From: Paenibacillus sp.
Lineage (GTDB): Bacteria > Bacillota > Bacilli > Paenibacillales > Paenibacillaceae
Direction of reading: 5' to 3'
Length of the DNA stretch: 64,000 nt
Assembly: GCA_017512705.1 (NCBI GenBank)
Contig: JAFWEX010000022.1
Span: 1-64,000 of the forward strand
In this document: positions 8,311-15,786 of the stretch, piece by piece
Numbering within the stretch: position 1 is the first letter of the stretch
Layout: each line of letters opens with the position of its first letter
Translations under genes and position numbers: made by a program
The notes under the pieces: generated by a model
What the model saw: the letters and a program-made list of their open reading frames with translations, nothing else
Told to the model about the DNA's origin: nothing
Databases searched by the model: none

Positions 8311-8961
8311 CTATTCCAGCTTGGAGTCCACTTGATGTGAATGCTTTCCGCTGCTGACCTCTTCAAAAATATTAGACGAATCTTCATTCTCTCTCCCACG
8401 ATTTGCCGAACCTTTACTCTGTTTCTCTCCGATAAGTTGTTCAAACAGAGGTAGCCCATTACTGGATCGAGCCAAGCCGTAGCTTTGCAATAATTGGTCC
8501 AGATCTCTTATAGTCACGGGACGCGCTTCCGGTTTCAGGATATAGGCGAGCTGGCCGTTAGATTCAATGGTTGCCGTCTGCACATCATCGATCTTGGTTA
8601 TCCCAGCCTGCCTTAGATGCATCTCTAGCTGATCTATCGTATAACGCATTCGTTTCAGATTCGGAATGATGACTTTGCCATCCTCTATGACAACTTTGGA
8701 GCGCCCACTCATTATACGTTCAAAAAAGTCGGATTTCATCTGTATTTGTTCTACAACAAGCAATGTCGCGATGAATACTGCGGCGGAGCCAATTGCTTTT
8801 CCCAAATCATGATTGGCGATCGGTTGTACAATCGTTGTACCGATCGAGATCATAATAACGGTTGTAGCAACACTCATCTGTGAGATCGACTTGCGCCCTG
8901 CAATTCGCAGCAGAATCATGCCGATCAGAACGAGCAAGATGGATTTCCAGATCCAGTCCAT
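8311..8961 (-). CDS. DUF421 family membrane protein (YetF/YrbG-like)
   Basis: A 216-residue protein with two or three N-terminal helices (ILLVLIGMILLRIAGRKSIS; ATTVIMISIGTTIVQPIA; AVFIATLLVVEQI) and a cytoplasmic domain containing RSKVVIEDGKVI and MHLRQAGITKIDDVQTATIE, the hallmark of DUF421. Related Bacillus proteins are linked to spores and germination, but no biochemical activity is established. AAAGGATG precedes the ATG. The last 50 residues are polar and probably disordered. It is convergent with the iron ABC genes and looks monocistronic. Confidence 0.9.
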   Translation of the reverse strand: MDWIWKSILLVLIGMILLRIAGRKSISQMSVATTVIMISIGTTIVQPIANHDLGKAIGSAAVFIATLLVVEQIQMKSDFFERIMSGRSKVVIEDGKVIIPNLKRMRYTIDQLEMHLRQAGITKIDDVQTATIESNGQLAYILKPEARPVTIRDLDQLLQSYGLARSSNGLPLFEQLIGEKQSKGSANRGRENEDSSNIFEEVSSGKHSHQVDSKLE

Positions 8962-9138
8962 TCACAGCATCCTTTCTGTTCCGATATATACTTTAGCTAT
9001 TAGACTGTTCTGGAATTGTTGGAAATATACAGATATTGTTTCAATCCACTGGAGCTGGAGTTAAAGCGTCTATTTCATTTTGAATGGTTCATCGTTTACA
9101 ATAGGAAATTGATGCAGTAAACAAAGGAGCGGTTACGC

Positions 9139-9807
9139 ATGGCAAAACAGAAATATTATGTAGTATGGGAAGGTAAGCAACCAGGCGTATATAACACTTG
9201 GGCGGCGTGCAAAGCTCAGACCGATCAATATGCCGGCGCCAAATATAAATCATATGAATCCAAAGAAGCTGCTGAAGAGGCATACCGTGCTGGATGGAAA
9301 GGAAACTGGGGAACAGGCGCAGGCAGTACTAGCGGTGCTTCCAAGTTCAAATCCAAGTCGGGGACCAGCGGTAGAAGTGCCGGGATGGAAACGTCGGAGG
9401 AAATTGACTATGACAGCATCTCCGTTGATGTTGGAACACGAGGCAATCCAGGGCCCGTCGAGTACAAAGGGGTGGATACCCGTACAGGCGAGGTGCTTTT
9501 TTCGGTTGGCCCGATCTCGAAAGGCACGAATAATCTAGGTGAATTTCTGGCTATTGTACATGCGCTGGCTTATCTAAAAAAAGAAGGTAGCAACAAAACG
9601 GTATACACGGATTCCGTTAATGCAATGAAATGGTTGAAGCAAAAAAAAGTCGCCACAACGTTGCCGCGGGACAACTCGACTGAGGAGATTTGGCGGATGA
9701 TTGATCGGGCAGAGCAGTGGCTTCGTACGAATACGTATACCAATAAAGTATTGAAATGGCAGACCAAACAGTGGGGTGAGATCAAGGCGGATTATGGGCG
9801 GAAGTAA
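9139..9807 (+). CDS. Ribonuclease H type 1 with N-terminal hybrid-binding domain
   Basis: A 222-residue enzyme that cuts the RNA strand of RNA-DNA hybrids. Residues 4-53 (KYYVVWEGKQPGVYNTWAAC and following) are the viroplasmin-like hybrid-binding domain. A Gly/Ser-rich linker at about 55-88 leads to the RNase H fold, with catalytic candidates Asp97 (VDVGTRGNPG), Glu135 (NNLGEF), Asp158 (VYTDSVNA) and Asp218 (EIKADYG). All four acidic positions are present, so activity is expected. An AAAGGAG site precedes the ATG. It stands alone. Confidence 0.9.
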   Translation: MAKQKYYVVWEGKQPGVYNTWAACKAQTDQYAGAKYKSYESKEAAEEAYRAGWKGNWGTGAGSTSGASKFKSKSGTSGRSAGMETSEEIDYDSISVDVGTRGNPGPVEYKGVDTRTGEVLFSVGPISKGTNNLGEFLAIVHALAYLKKEGSNKTVYTDSVNAMKWLKQKKVATTLPRDNSTEEIWRMIDRAEQWLRTNTYTNKVLKWQTKQWGEIKADYGRK

Positions 9808-9914
9808 TTCTTTATCCTTAAAATAAAAAAACTCTATGCTTGTCTATTAGAATCGATATTTACAATATCCAATTTCCATTCTATAATCATCAGCATATGA
9901 TAAGTCGCACATAT

Positions 9915-9950
9915 GGAGGAGCCTGCTACAGGTCCTCCTTATCTTTTTTG
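9915..9950 (+). terminator. Terminator downstream of RNase H gene
   Basis: GGAGG-CCTG and CAGG-CCTCC arms with a three-base loop are followed by a T-rich run. Confidence 0.7.
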
Positions 9951-10016
9951 GACCGGAAATTTCAGGTCTGAGTCACTGGAACAGGTGAGATGAGTATAAC
10001 ATTGCAGGAGGCAGAC

Positions 10017-10892
10017 ATGAGTTCCATTTATAGAAGTGAAGAAGGCAAGAGCAGTATTCTAGAAGAGTACGAGATATATTTGAATGCGCTGGGTGAAGGA
10101 GTTACAAGAGAATATGTCGAGACACGTTTTGGAAAAACACATGTATTGTTAACGGGGCCGGAAGATGGCATGCCCTTGTTTATTCTTCAAGGCGGTAACT
10201 GTGTGAATCCGATGACATTATCCTGGTTCTCTTCGTTATTTCAATCCTATCGGATCATAGCGCCGGATACGATTGGTCATCCTGGGTATAGCGAGGAAAC
10301 GAGCATTTCATCCCGTTTTGACAGCTTAGCCCTGTGGGTATCTGATCTTCTGGACCATTACAACATTGAGCAAAGTGCATTCATTGGTCCTTCATTTGGG
10401 GGCGGTATTATTCTCAGATTGGCTACGTATATTCCGGAGCGTATTGCGTGTTCAGTGCTGGTCGCACCTGCGGGCCTCGCGCTTAGTTCCAGAATGAAGA
10501 CTGCTCAGGACATTACACTTCCACTCGTCAAGTATCGTATGACTTCTTCGCCAGCTTCTTTGCAAAAGATCACGGATAACCTGTCATGCCATTGTATGAA
10601 GGAAGCGGACAAAAATCTGATTGGTAAAATATTCAAGTATGTCAGTCTGGAACAAGATTTACCTAAGCTTGCAGAACGGGAAGAGCTTAAGAACTATAAT
10701 GCGCCTACGTTGCTACTGGTGGGGGAGAAGGACGTCTTTTTCCCGGCGGATAAATGTATTGACCGTGCACGTCAGATTATATCGAATGTACGAGCCATTA
10801 AATATGATACGGGGCATTTCCCTTCTCAGGATGTATTACATGAGATGAATGAAGAGATCCAGCAGTTTTTAACCGAGCATTATGGGAAATAG
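10017..10892 (+). CDS. Alpha/beta-fold hydrolase
   Basis: A 291-residue soluble hydrolase of unknown substrate. It shows the oxyanion region FILQGGNCVNPM, the motif DTIGHPGYSEE, the nucleophile elbow GPSFGGG with Ser126, an acid in LVGEKDVFFP and the His in YDTGHFPSQ. This layout is seen in acyltransferase or esterase members of the superfamily. The ATG at 10017 is chosen for its strong GCAGGAGG site five bases upstream, rather than the in-frame ATG at 9990. It is monocistronic, with an inverted repeat downstream. Confidence 0.87.
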   Translation: MSSIYRSEEGKSSILEEYEIYLNALGEGVTREYVETRFGKTHVLLTGPEDGMPLFILQGGNCVNPMTLSWFSSLFQSYRIIAPDTIGHPGYSEETSISSRFDSLALWVSDLLDHYNIEQSAFIGPSFGGGIILRLATYIPERIACSVLVAPAGLALSSRMKTAQDITLPLVKYRMTSSPASLQKITDNLSCHCMKEADKNLIGKIFKYVSLEQDLPKLAEREELKNYNAPTLLLVGEKDVFFPADKCIDRARQIISNVRAIKYDTGHFPSQDVLHEMNEEIQQFLTEHYGK

Positions 10893-11225
10893 TTTTGGAG
10901 GGAAAACGATCCAGGTCGTTGTTTAATCCTAAAAAAAACCTAAAGAAATGGGGCAATTCGTATTTTTTTGAATTAAATTAACGAATTTGCCCCTCCTGTC
11001 GATACTATTTATAGAAGAGTGCGTATATATCTTTGAAATAGTAAATGGAAGCATGAAGAATATCATCATGGTGCAAGAAAAATGTTTCAAACTGTGCAAT
11101 TTGGTTTATATGGATGGTTGGCAATCGACCGGCATCTTAGAAGTACTCATGAAAGATGCATATAATGAATCAAACACAGTCAAGCGCCAAGTCTTCCGAT
11201 CGACAAGGTTGAAAAGAGGTTGGAT
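10893..11225. other. Intergenic region between hydrolase and kinase
   Basis: About 330 bases. A short AACGA/TCGTT dyad followed by an A-rich stretch lies close to the hydrolase stop, and a larger inverted repeat occupies 10950-10993. An open frame across 10987-11229 has no ribosome binding site and no family character, so it is not called. Confidence 0.5.
10950..10993. repeat. Inverted repeat upstream of kinase gene
   Basis: GGGGCAATTCGT and ACGAATTTGCCCC are near-perfect arms (one extra base) around a 19-base AT-rich loop. Without a poly-T tail it is not a clear terminator; it may be a transcript-stabilising stem or a protein site. Confidence 0.5.
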
Positions 11226-12215
11226 ATGAGAAAAGATAACTGGAACATGGCATTACAGCGCAATGTCATTCTAAATGATACATATCAGGTAAGACAGGTT
11301 CTGTCTAGCAGTGAACTGGCTATTGTGTATGTTGGACGGAATCGTCACACCGGTTCGAAAGTAGCCATCAAGGAATTTTTCCCCCATCGCATTGCTGCAC
11401 GTCAGTCCAATAAGCGCAGTGTATACTGTGCTTCCCGGGGATATGGAGGGCAATTTCAGGAATTGTTGTCTGTCTTTCTTCAGGAAGGGGAGCTGCTGTC
11501 TTCACTTCATCATCCGCATATTATTTCATATGTGGACCACTTTGAAGCCAATGATACGGGATATGTGGTCACGGAATATTGTCCCGGTATAATCCTGACA
11601 GAATATCTGAAAGAGCGTAATCATGCGATGCAGGCCGATTTTATTACCAGTACCCTGCTCCCGCTGGTGGATACGGTGGAATATATACATAAACAAGGCA
11701 TTCTCCATCGTGACATCAAGCCGTCCAATGTACTCGTAATGGAGGATGGCACACCTAAGTTGCTCGACTTTGGTTCAGCCGTTCGCTGGCCGATCCAGAA
11801 CGGAGATAAGCAGTCCATTTTCACATCGAAAGGGTACTCGCCTCTTGAATTTTATTCTGAGAAATCGTTGCAGGGGCCAATGTCGGATATCTACAGTTTG
11901 TCCGCACTGCTTCATTATTGGACCTGTGGACAGCCACCAATGGATGTCAAGCAACGTTTGTTTCAAGATGAACTGCCTTCGGTACGTAAGCATAACGAAT
12001 ATGTGAGTCCATGGCTTGCCCGAGTGATTCATTGGGGACTGACGGTTCGTTCTGAGAAACGCTGTACTTCTCTGTCTTGGGTCAGAAGATCGCTGCGTGT
12101 TCAAGCCTTGGTGTGGAAGGTACGCAAGCCAGGTACCGTAGAGTGGATGCTTGAAGAGAATGAGCATACCCAGGTCTACGAGCCGGAGCCGAAGAAGCAG
12201 CATGAGACGGCATAA
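11226..12215 (+). CDS. Serine/threonine protein kinase-like protein with degenerate glycine loop
   Basis: A 329-residue cytoplasmic Hanks-type kinase fold. The catalytic Lys49 (VAIKEFF), helix-C Glu87, HRDIKPSN (Asp163) and DFG (181-183) are present. The nucleotide-loop position reads LSSSELAIVY, lacking the glycines of GxGxxG. There is no membrane segment and no PASTA repeat, unlike PrkC. The activation segment ends in KGYSPLEFY. The start at 11226 has AGAGG at six bases. Its target is unknown; the downstream neighbours encode an Imm48-like protein and KptA. A terminator follows, so operon membership is not certain. Confidence 0.85.
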   Translation: MRKDNWNMALQRNVILNDTYQVRQVLSSSELAIVYVGRNRHTGSKVAIKEFFPHRIAARQSNKRSVYCASRGYGGQFQELLSVFLQEGELLSSLHHPHIISYVDHFEANDTGYVVTEYCPGIILTEYLKERNHAMQADFITSTLLPLVDTVEYIHKQGILHRDIKPSNVLVMEDGTPKLLDFGSAVRWPIQNGDKQSIFTSKGYSPLEFYSEKSLQGPMSDIYSLSALLHYWTCGQPPMDVKQRLFQDELPSVRKHNEYVSPWLARVIHWGLTVRSEKRCTSLSWVRRSLRVQALVWKVRKPGTVEWMLEENEHTQVYEPEPKKQHETA

Positions 12216-12265
12216 CGCTGGACTTTTTTTGTGAATGTGCAGAGGAACACTGTGTTCTTACATGT

Positions 12266-12305
12266 AAACCAAATCAACTCTTGAGTGAGAAGATTTGGTT
12301 TTTTC
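12266..12305 (+). terminator. Terminator after kinase gene
   Basis: AACCAAATC and GATTTGGTT arms are followed by TTTTTTC. Confidence 0.8.
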
Positions 12306-12343
12306 ATTATTTTGGTATTAAATATAGAACGGAGAATGTGGAA

Positions 12344-12796
12344 ATGGATGATTCTATGAATGAGACTATGAATATTAACAATCAAGATGACGTTATTCTG
12401 AGTGCGGCAGCAGCTGAACTGGAGCACATGGTGGATCAGCTCTGTGAACTGATCGGCACACCACTTGCAGATACGACTGAATTACAGCGTCAGGTTTTGG
12501 CGGCGTTTGGTTTTGGCGCGATATACAGTATTACTCATCGGGACCGCTTGGCAGAACCCCAAGCACATGCACTAAGTATTCGAATGCTCATCAAGCCGTT
12601 TAATTATAGCGAACAGCAAGCGGTTGATTTTGCTGATGATCTGATTCGAGTTGCATCTAATGAGGAGGCGCATCCAGTGATGAATACGATTATTCATCGT
12701 GGTATTAACGGACATATTCAGTTTGCGCAAGAGGATCACGAAGCACTGGCACGTAACATTCAAGAGATTCTGGCAGCAGTTCAGCAGCAAGGATAG
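12344..12796 (+). CDS. Imm48-like family protein
   Basis: A 150-residue acidic, mostly helical protein. Its ordering of LEHMVDQLCELIGTPLADTT, AAFGFGAIYSI, FADDLIRVASNEEAHPVMN and IIHRGINGHIQF resembles the Imm48 family, which was predicted as immunity proteins of polymorphic toxin systems and also occurs alone in Bacillales. The family assignment is from memory of the pattern and should be treated as tentative. No toxin gene was seen beside it. The ATG at 12344 has GGAGAATG upstream; earlier in-frame starts lie inside the terminator of the kinase gene. KptA starts 17 bases after it, so they are cotranscribed. Confidence 0.68.
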   Translation: MDDSMNETMNINNQDDVILSAAAAELEHMVDQLCELIGTPLADTTELQRQVLAAFGFGAIYSITHRDRLAEPQAHALSIRMLIKPFNYSEQQAVDFADDLIRVASNEEAHPVMNTIIHRGINGHIQFAQEDHEALARNIQEILAAVQQQG

Positions 12797-12812
12797 ATAA
12801 GGGGAGTGCGCT

Positions 12813-13349
12813 ATGAACTACATGAAATTAAGTAAAGAGCTCTCATATGCATTGCGGCATGCTCCATGGGAATACGAGCTTGAACTGGATGAAGAGGGCT
12901 GGGTAGAGATTCCGCAATTGCTCGTTGCTCTGCATGAAAGCCCGGGGTGGCGTAACGTTACGGAAGAAGATCTAGAGAAGATGATCGCAGGTTCGGAGAA
13001 AAAGAGGCACGAGATGAGTGCGGGGCGAATTCGTGCACTGTATGGTCATTCCATTCCACAAAAAATAACTAAAATAGCTGCTGAGCCTCCCCGGTGGTTG
13101 TACCATGGAACACCAGGTCGGGCTGTGGCTTCTATTATGGAACATGGTCTGCAGCCTCGGCAACGGCAGTATGTGCATCTATCGGCTGATATAGACACAG
13201 CACGTCAGGTTGGGCAAAGGCGAGATAATCAACCTGTTATTCTACGTGTTCAGGCTGAGCAGGCTGCACGTGAAGGTATTCTTTTTTACCATGGCAACGA
13301 TAATATTTGGCTAGCTGATGTTGTGCCTGCACGTTATATCGAGCAATGA
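12813..13349 (+). CDS. kptA: RNA 2'-phosphotransferase (Tpt1/KptA family)
   Basis: A 178-residue enzyme that transfers a 2'-phosphate from RNA to NAD+. The N-terminal domain opens with the family signature LSKELSYALRHAPWEY, and GHSIPQ, LYHGTPGRAVASIMEHGL and YVHLSADIDTARQVGQRR supply the conserved Arg-His-Arg-Arg constellation. Its natural substrate in bacteria is uncertain, because most bacteria lack the tRNA ligase that makes 2'-phosphates. It follows the Imm48-like gene after 16 bases with a GGGGAG site. A strong terminator lies 62 bases downstream. Confidence 0.92.
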   Translation: MNYMKLSKELSYALRHAPWEYELELDEEGWVEIPQLLVALHESPGWRNVTEEDLEKMIAGSEKKRHEMSAGRIRALYGHSIPQKITKIAAEPPRWLYHGTPGRAVASIMEHGLQPRQRQYVHLSADIDTARQVGQRRDNQPVILRVQAEQAAREGILFYHGNDNIWLADVVPARYIEQ

Positions 13350-13410
13350 TAAGCTGGATGCTTGCTGTATGTTGACCATTGCTGAATTTTGTTCAGAGTG
13401 TACAAATAAG

Positions 13411-13460
13411 AAAAAGGGTTGTTCCGCATGTCATTCATTGACAGGAACAACCCTTTTTAG
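13411..13460. terminator. Bidirectional terminator after kptA
   Basis: AAAAAGGGTTGTTCC and GGAACAACCCTTTTT are perfect 15-base arms between convergent genes. Confidence 0.93.
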
Positions 13461-13492
13461 TAGTGAGCATTTATCAAAATCAGATGACTGAT

Positions 13493-14350
13493 TTATTTAC
13501 CCAAAATGGCCTTCAAGCCTTCACTTAACGGTTGAGCTGGACGTCCAAGCAATGTTTCCAACTCATCGCTCTCAACTGCTAGTGCGCCTTGGCGGATTGC
13601 TCCCTGCATTTCAACCAGCATGGACACGACAAAATCAGGCAAACCTGCCCCTTTCATGATGTCCGCGTAAGCAGCATCGTCCACATTTTGTACGTTAATT
13701 TCCTGTCCAAGCACTTCACCAGCAATCGCAGCAAGCTCAGCTTGTGTGCGCAGTTTACCAGACAATTCATAGACCTTGTTCTCATGTCCTTCACCTGCAA
13801 GTACTATAGCAGCAGCTTCAGCATAATCACGGCGGGTAGCCCAGCCCACTTGGCTGTCATTCGTTGCATGTACCCAAGGCGCGCCCTGAGTAACAGCTTG
13901 TACACTTCCAGCCTCATTTTCAAGGTACCAGTTATTCCGCAGGAAGGTATACGGGATACCTGACTCACGAATTGCTTGTTCTGTCTTGCGGTGCACCTCA
14001 GCAAGGGAGAGCGGGTTATGCTCGGCGTTGACAACACTTGTATATGCGATGTAACCGACACTTGCTTTTTTGGCAGCCTGAACAGCAGTTAGGTGCTGAC
14101 GAATACGTGTTTCGTTATCACCGTCTGTGGAGATGAGCAGCAAGCGGTCTACACCGTCAAAAGCTTTTGCCAGTGTCTCGGGTTGATCGAAATCACCGTG
14201 ACGAACATCTACACCTTGGGAGCGCAATGCTTCTGCTTTTTCCGGTGAACGCACACTAACAGCCAAGTCGGCAGTGGCATTCATTTTCAACAGTGCTTCT
14301 ACGACCAGTGAACCAAGCTTACCTGTAGCACCTGTAACTAACAATTTCAT
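13493..14350 (-). CDS. NmrA-like NAD(P)H:quinone oxidoreductase (QorB-like)
   Basis: A 285-residue atypical short-chain dehydrogenase. The Rossmann motif VTGATGKLGSLVVEAL is at the N-terminus, followed by AVSVRSPEKAEALRSQGVDV, LLLISTDGDNETRIRQH, YIAYTSVV and FLRNNWYLEN, as in Escherichia coli QorB. It probably reduces quinones with NADPH, protecting against electrophile stress. Its own promoter carries a palindrome exactly over the -10 box, which suggests tight repression, plausibly by an HxlR- or MarR-type redox regulator encoded elsewhere. AGGAGG precedes the ATG. Confidence 0.88.
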   Translation of the reverse strand: MKLLVTGATGKLGSLVVEALLKMNATADLAVSVRSPEKAEALRSQGVDVRHGDFDQPETLAKAFDGVDRLLLISTDGDNETRIRQHLTAVQAAKKASVGYIAYTSVVNAEHNPLSLAEVHRKTEQAIRESGIPYTFLRNNWYLENEAGSVQAVTQGAPWVHATNDSQVGWATRRDYAEAAAIVLAGEGHENKVYELSGKLRTQAELAAIAGEVLGQEINVQNVDDAAYADIMKGAGLPDFVVSMLVEMQGAIRQGALAVESDELETLLGRPAQPLSEGLKAILGK

Positions 14351-14500
14351 TTTGTTTCCTCCTAAAATGTAGTCTGCAACATTTGCATCTTAGCAAATTC
14401 TTGTCGAACAATCGTGTATGTACAGCTTGCCTGCGGAGTGATAAGGTTACACAACTTCCAAGGAGCAGCTGTGGATATGTGAAGCAATATTTTCATCTAT

Positions 14501-14535
14501 GTAACTATAATAGTTACATTATAAACTATTGTCAA
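14501..14535 (-). promoter_or_regulatory. Promoter and palindromic operator of the QorB-like gene
   Basis: On the minus strand TTGACA (14535-14530), a 17-base spacer and TATTAT (14512-14507) make a strong promoter. The perfect palindrome GTAACTATAATAGTTAC (14501-14517) covers the -10 box, giving an untranslated leader of about 150 bases. Confidence 0.75.
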
Positions 14536-14805
14536 TTTTTATTATCCACAAAGACGACTTAAGTAGTCTGAATATTTGGGTGGAAAGAATCAACCAAATG
14601 GTTATTCAATTTTTTTGAACATGAAATAAATGAGAGGTGGTTCTTTGGAAGTGTTAAAAAAGAAACATTGATTGTTGCATATATGTAAAAATGGTATTTA
14701 AGTCTCGGAAATTTTAAGTTAAATAGAACTATTTATAATAGATTCATTGCGTATACGAGAAGAAATATGTAGAAACACTCGACATAATAGAAAAATATGT
14801 ACGAA

Positions 14806-14833
14806 TTGACAAATGAGAGAGCGATTATATAAT
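14806..14833 (+). promoter_or_regulatory. Consensus SigA promoter of thioesterase-ABC cassette
   Basis: TTGACA and TATAAT, both perfect, are 16 bases apart. Transcription would start near 14840 and read the small ORF at 14907 and then the thioesterase gene. Confidence 0.8.
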
Positions 14834-14906
14834 GTGGATATCTACAAATTAATTCATTTAGTTACAAATGATTCCAAAGTAACAATTTGGCAGGAGTGAA
14901 ACAGCA

Positions 14907-14969
14907 ATGTGGTTTTTGGTTCTAAGAAAGTCGACACAACGCTCCAAGCATTCCCTGCATATGTTTTGA
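14907..14969 (+). CDS. Candidate 20-residue leader peptide or small product
   Basis: The ORF encodes MWFLVLRKSTQRSKHSLHMF. CAGGAGTG lies seven bases before the ATG, and a consensus promoter is about 75 bases upstream. It is hydrophobic at the start and then basic (RK, R, K, H). It ends 34 bases before the thioesterase start. It could be a regulatory leader peptide, a small secreted or toxic peptide, or chance. No family is recognised. Confidence 0.35.
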   Translation: MWFLVLRKSTQRSKHSLHMF

Positions 14970-15003
14970 ATAGAAATAAAGAAATTAACGGTGGTGAAGA
15001 TCG

Positions 15004-15741
15004 ATGGCACAGACTTACCTTGAACGACTGCAAAAGGGACAGGGGAACAGGCAGCTAATCTGTTTTCCTTATCTGGGTGGATATGCTCAGAGTTTTTATC
15101 CTCTAGTGCCTTACCTTCCGGATACAGAAATATGGGCGTTCACACCTCCCGGTCATGGGATGAATGCTGAACAGCCTTTGGAACATATGCAGCAGCTTGT
15201 AGACCTTTACATAAAAGAGCTGTTGCCAATAATCGAACCTGGTGCAACGTTGTTTGGACACAGCTTGGGCGGGATTGCCGCTTATTATGTTGCCGAGCGG
15301 ATCCAGAAGGAGCTCCCAGATGTAGCTCAAACATTAAGGCTTGTGTTATCAGCCTGCAACACACCTGCCGATTGTGGGGTCAACCGCTACGACCAGATGT
15401 CTGATGATCAACTGATTCATCAACTCTTTTCTTATGACGGTCTGCCGAAAGAGCTTATCCATGAAAAAGAACTTTTGCAGTACTTCATGCCTGTAATACG
15501 GGCGGATTTTCGAATGCTGGAATCCGCAGCAACACTTGAATATCAGCCTATTTCACTGCCAGTACTGTATCTGCGGGGAGAACGGGACAATGCCGTTCCC
15601 CTTCAATCAGTGCTCAAGTGGGAACCTTATTTTGATGTCCCGATGAAGCTCCAGACCATTAGAGAAGGTACACATATGTTTGTCATGCACCATCCTGCAA
15701 CGGTGGCGTGTTATCTGACAAGCTTTATGACCCAGAGTTAG
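15004..15741 (+). CDS. Type II thioesterase (GrsT/TEII family), orphan
   Basis: A 245-residue alpha/beta hydrolase of the type that removes wrong acyl groups from carrier proteins of nonribosomal peptide or polyketide synthases. Motifs are LICFPYLGGYAQSFYPL, FTPPGHGMN, the nucleophile elbow FGHSLGG (Ser87), Asp in LRGERDNAVPL and His in REGTHMFVMHH. No synthetase is encoded anywhere in the window, so either its partner is elsewhere or it has another acyl substrate. An FtsX-type permease gene follows after 45 bases in the same transcript. The ribosome binding site (GGTGGTGAAG) is weak. Confidence 0.9.
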   Translation: MAQTYLERLQKGQGNRQLICFPYLGGYAQSFYPLVPYLPDTEIWAFTPPGHGMNAEQPLEHMQQLVDLYIKELLPIIEPGATLFGHSLGGIAAYYVAERIQKELPDVAQTLRLVLSACNTPADCGVNRYDQMSDDQLIHQLFSYDGLPKELIHEKELLQYFMPVIRADFRMLESAATLEYQPISLPVLYLRGERDNAVPLQSVLKWEPYFDVPMKLQTIREGTHMFVMHHPATVACYLTSFMTQS

Positions 15742-15786
15742 AAAGACTAAACATAGTAGAGTAGATGGGAGGAGCCATGTTAGTTT

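Larger units (their letters stand above)
14351..15003. other. Intergenic region with two divergent promoters
   Basis: About 650 AT-rich bases. It holds the qorB-like promoter and its palindrome (14501-14535, minus), a consensus promoter pointing the other way (14806-14833, plus), a GTTAC...GTAAC dyad at 14861-14883 and a 20-codon ORF at 14907-14969. The stretch 14540-14800 shows nothing recognisable. Confidence 0.6.

Noticed and set aside
7704-8459. Long minus-strand open frame across the ABC ATPase gene
   Set aside because: It is antisense to a protein with all ABC motifs and has a composition unlike a real protein (rich in Cys, His and Asn).
10987-11229. 80-codon open frame before the kinase gene
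   Set aside because: It begins inside an inverted repeat, lacks a ribosome binding site and shows no domain character.
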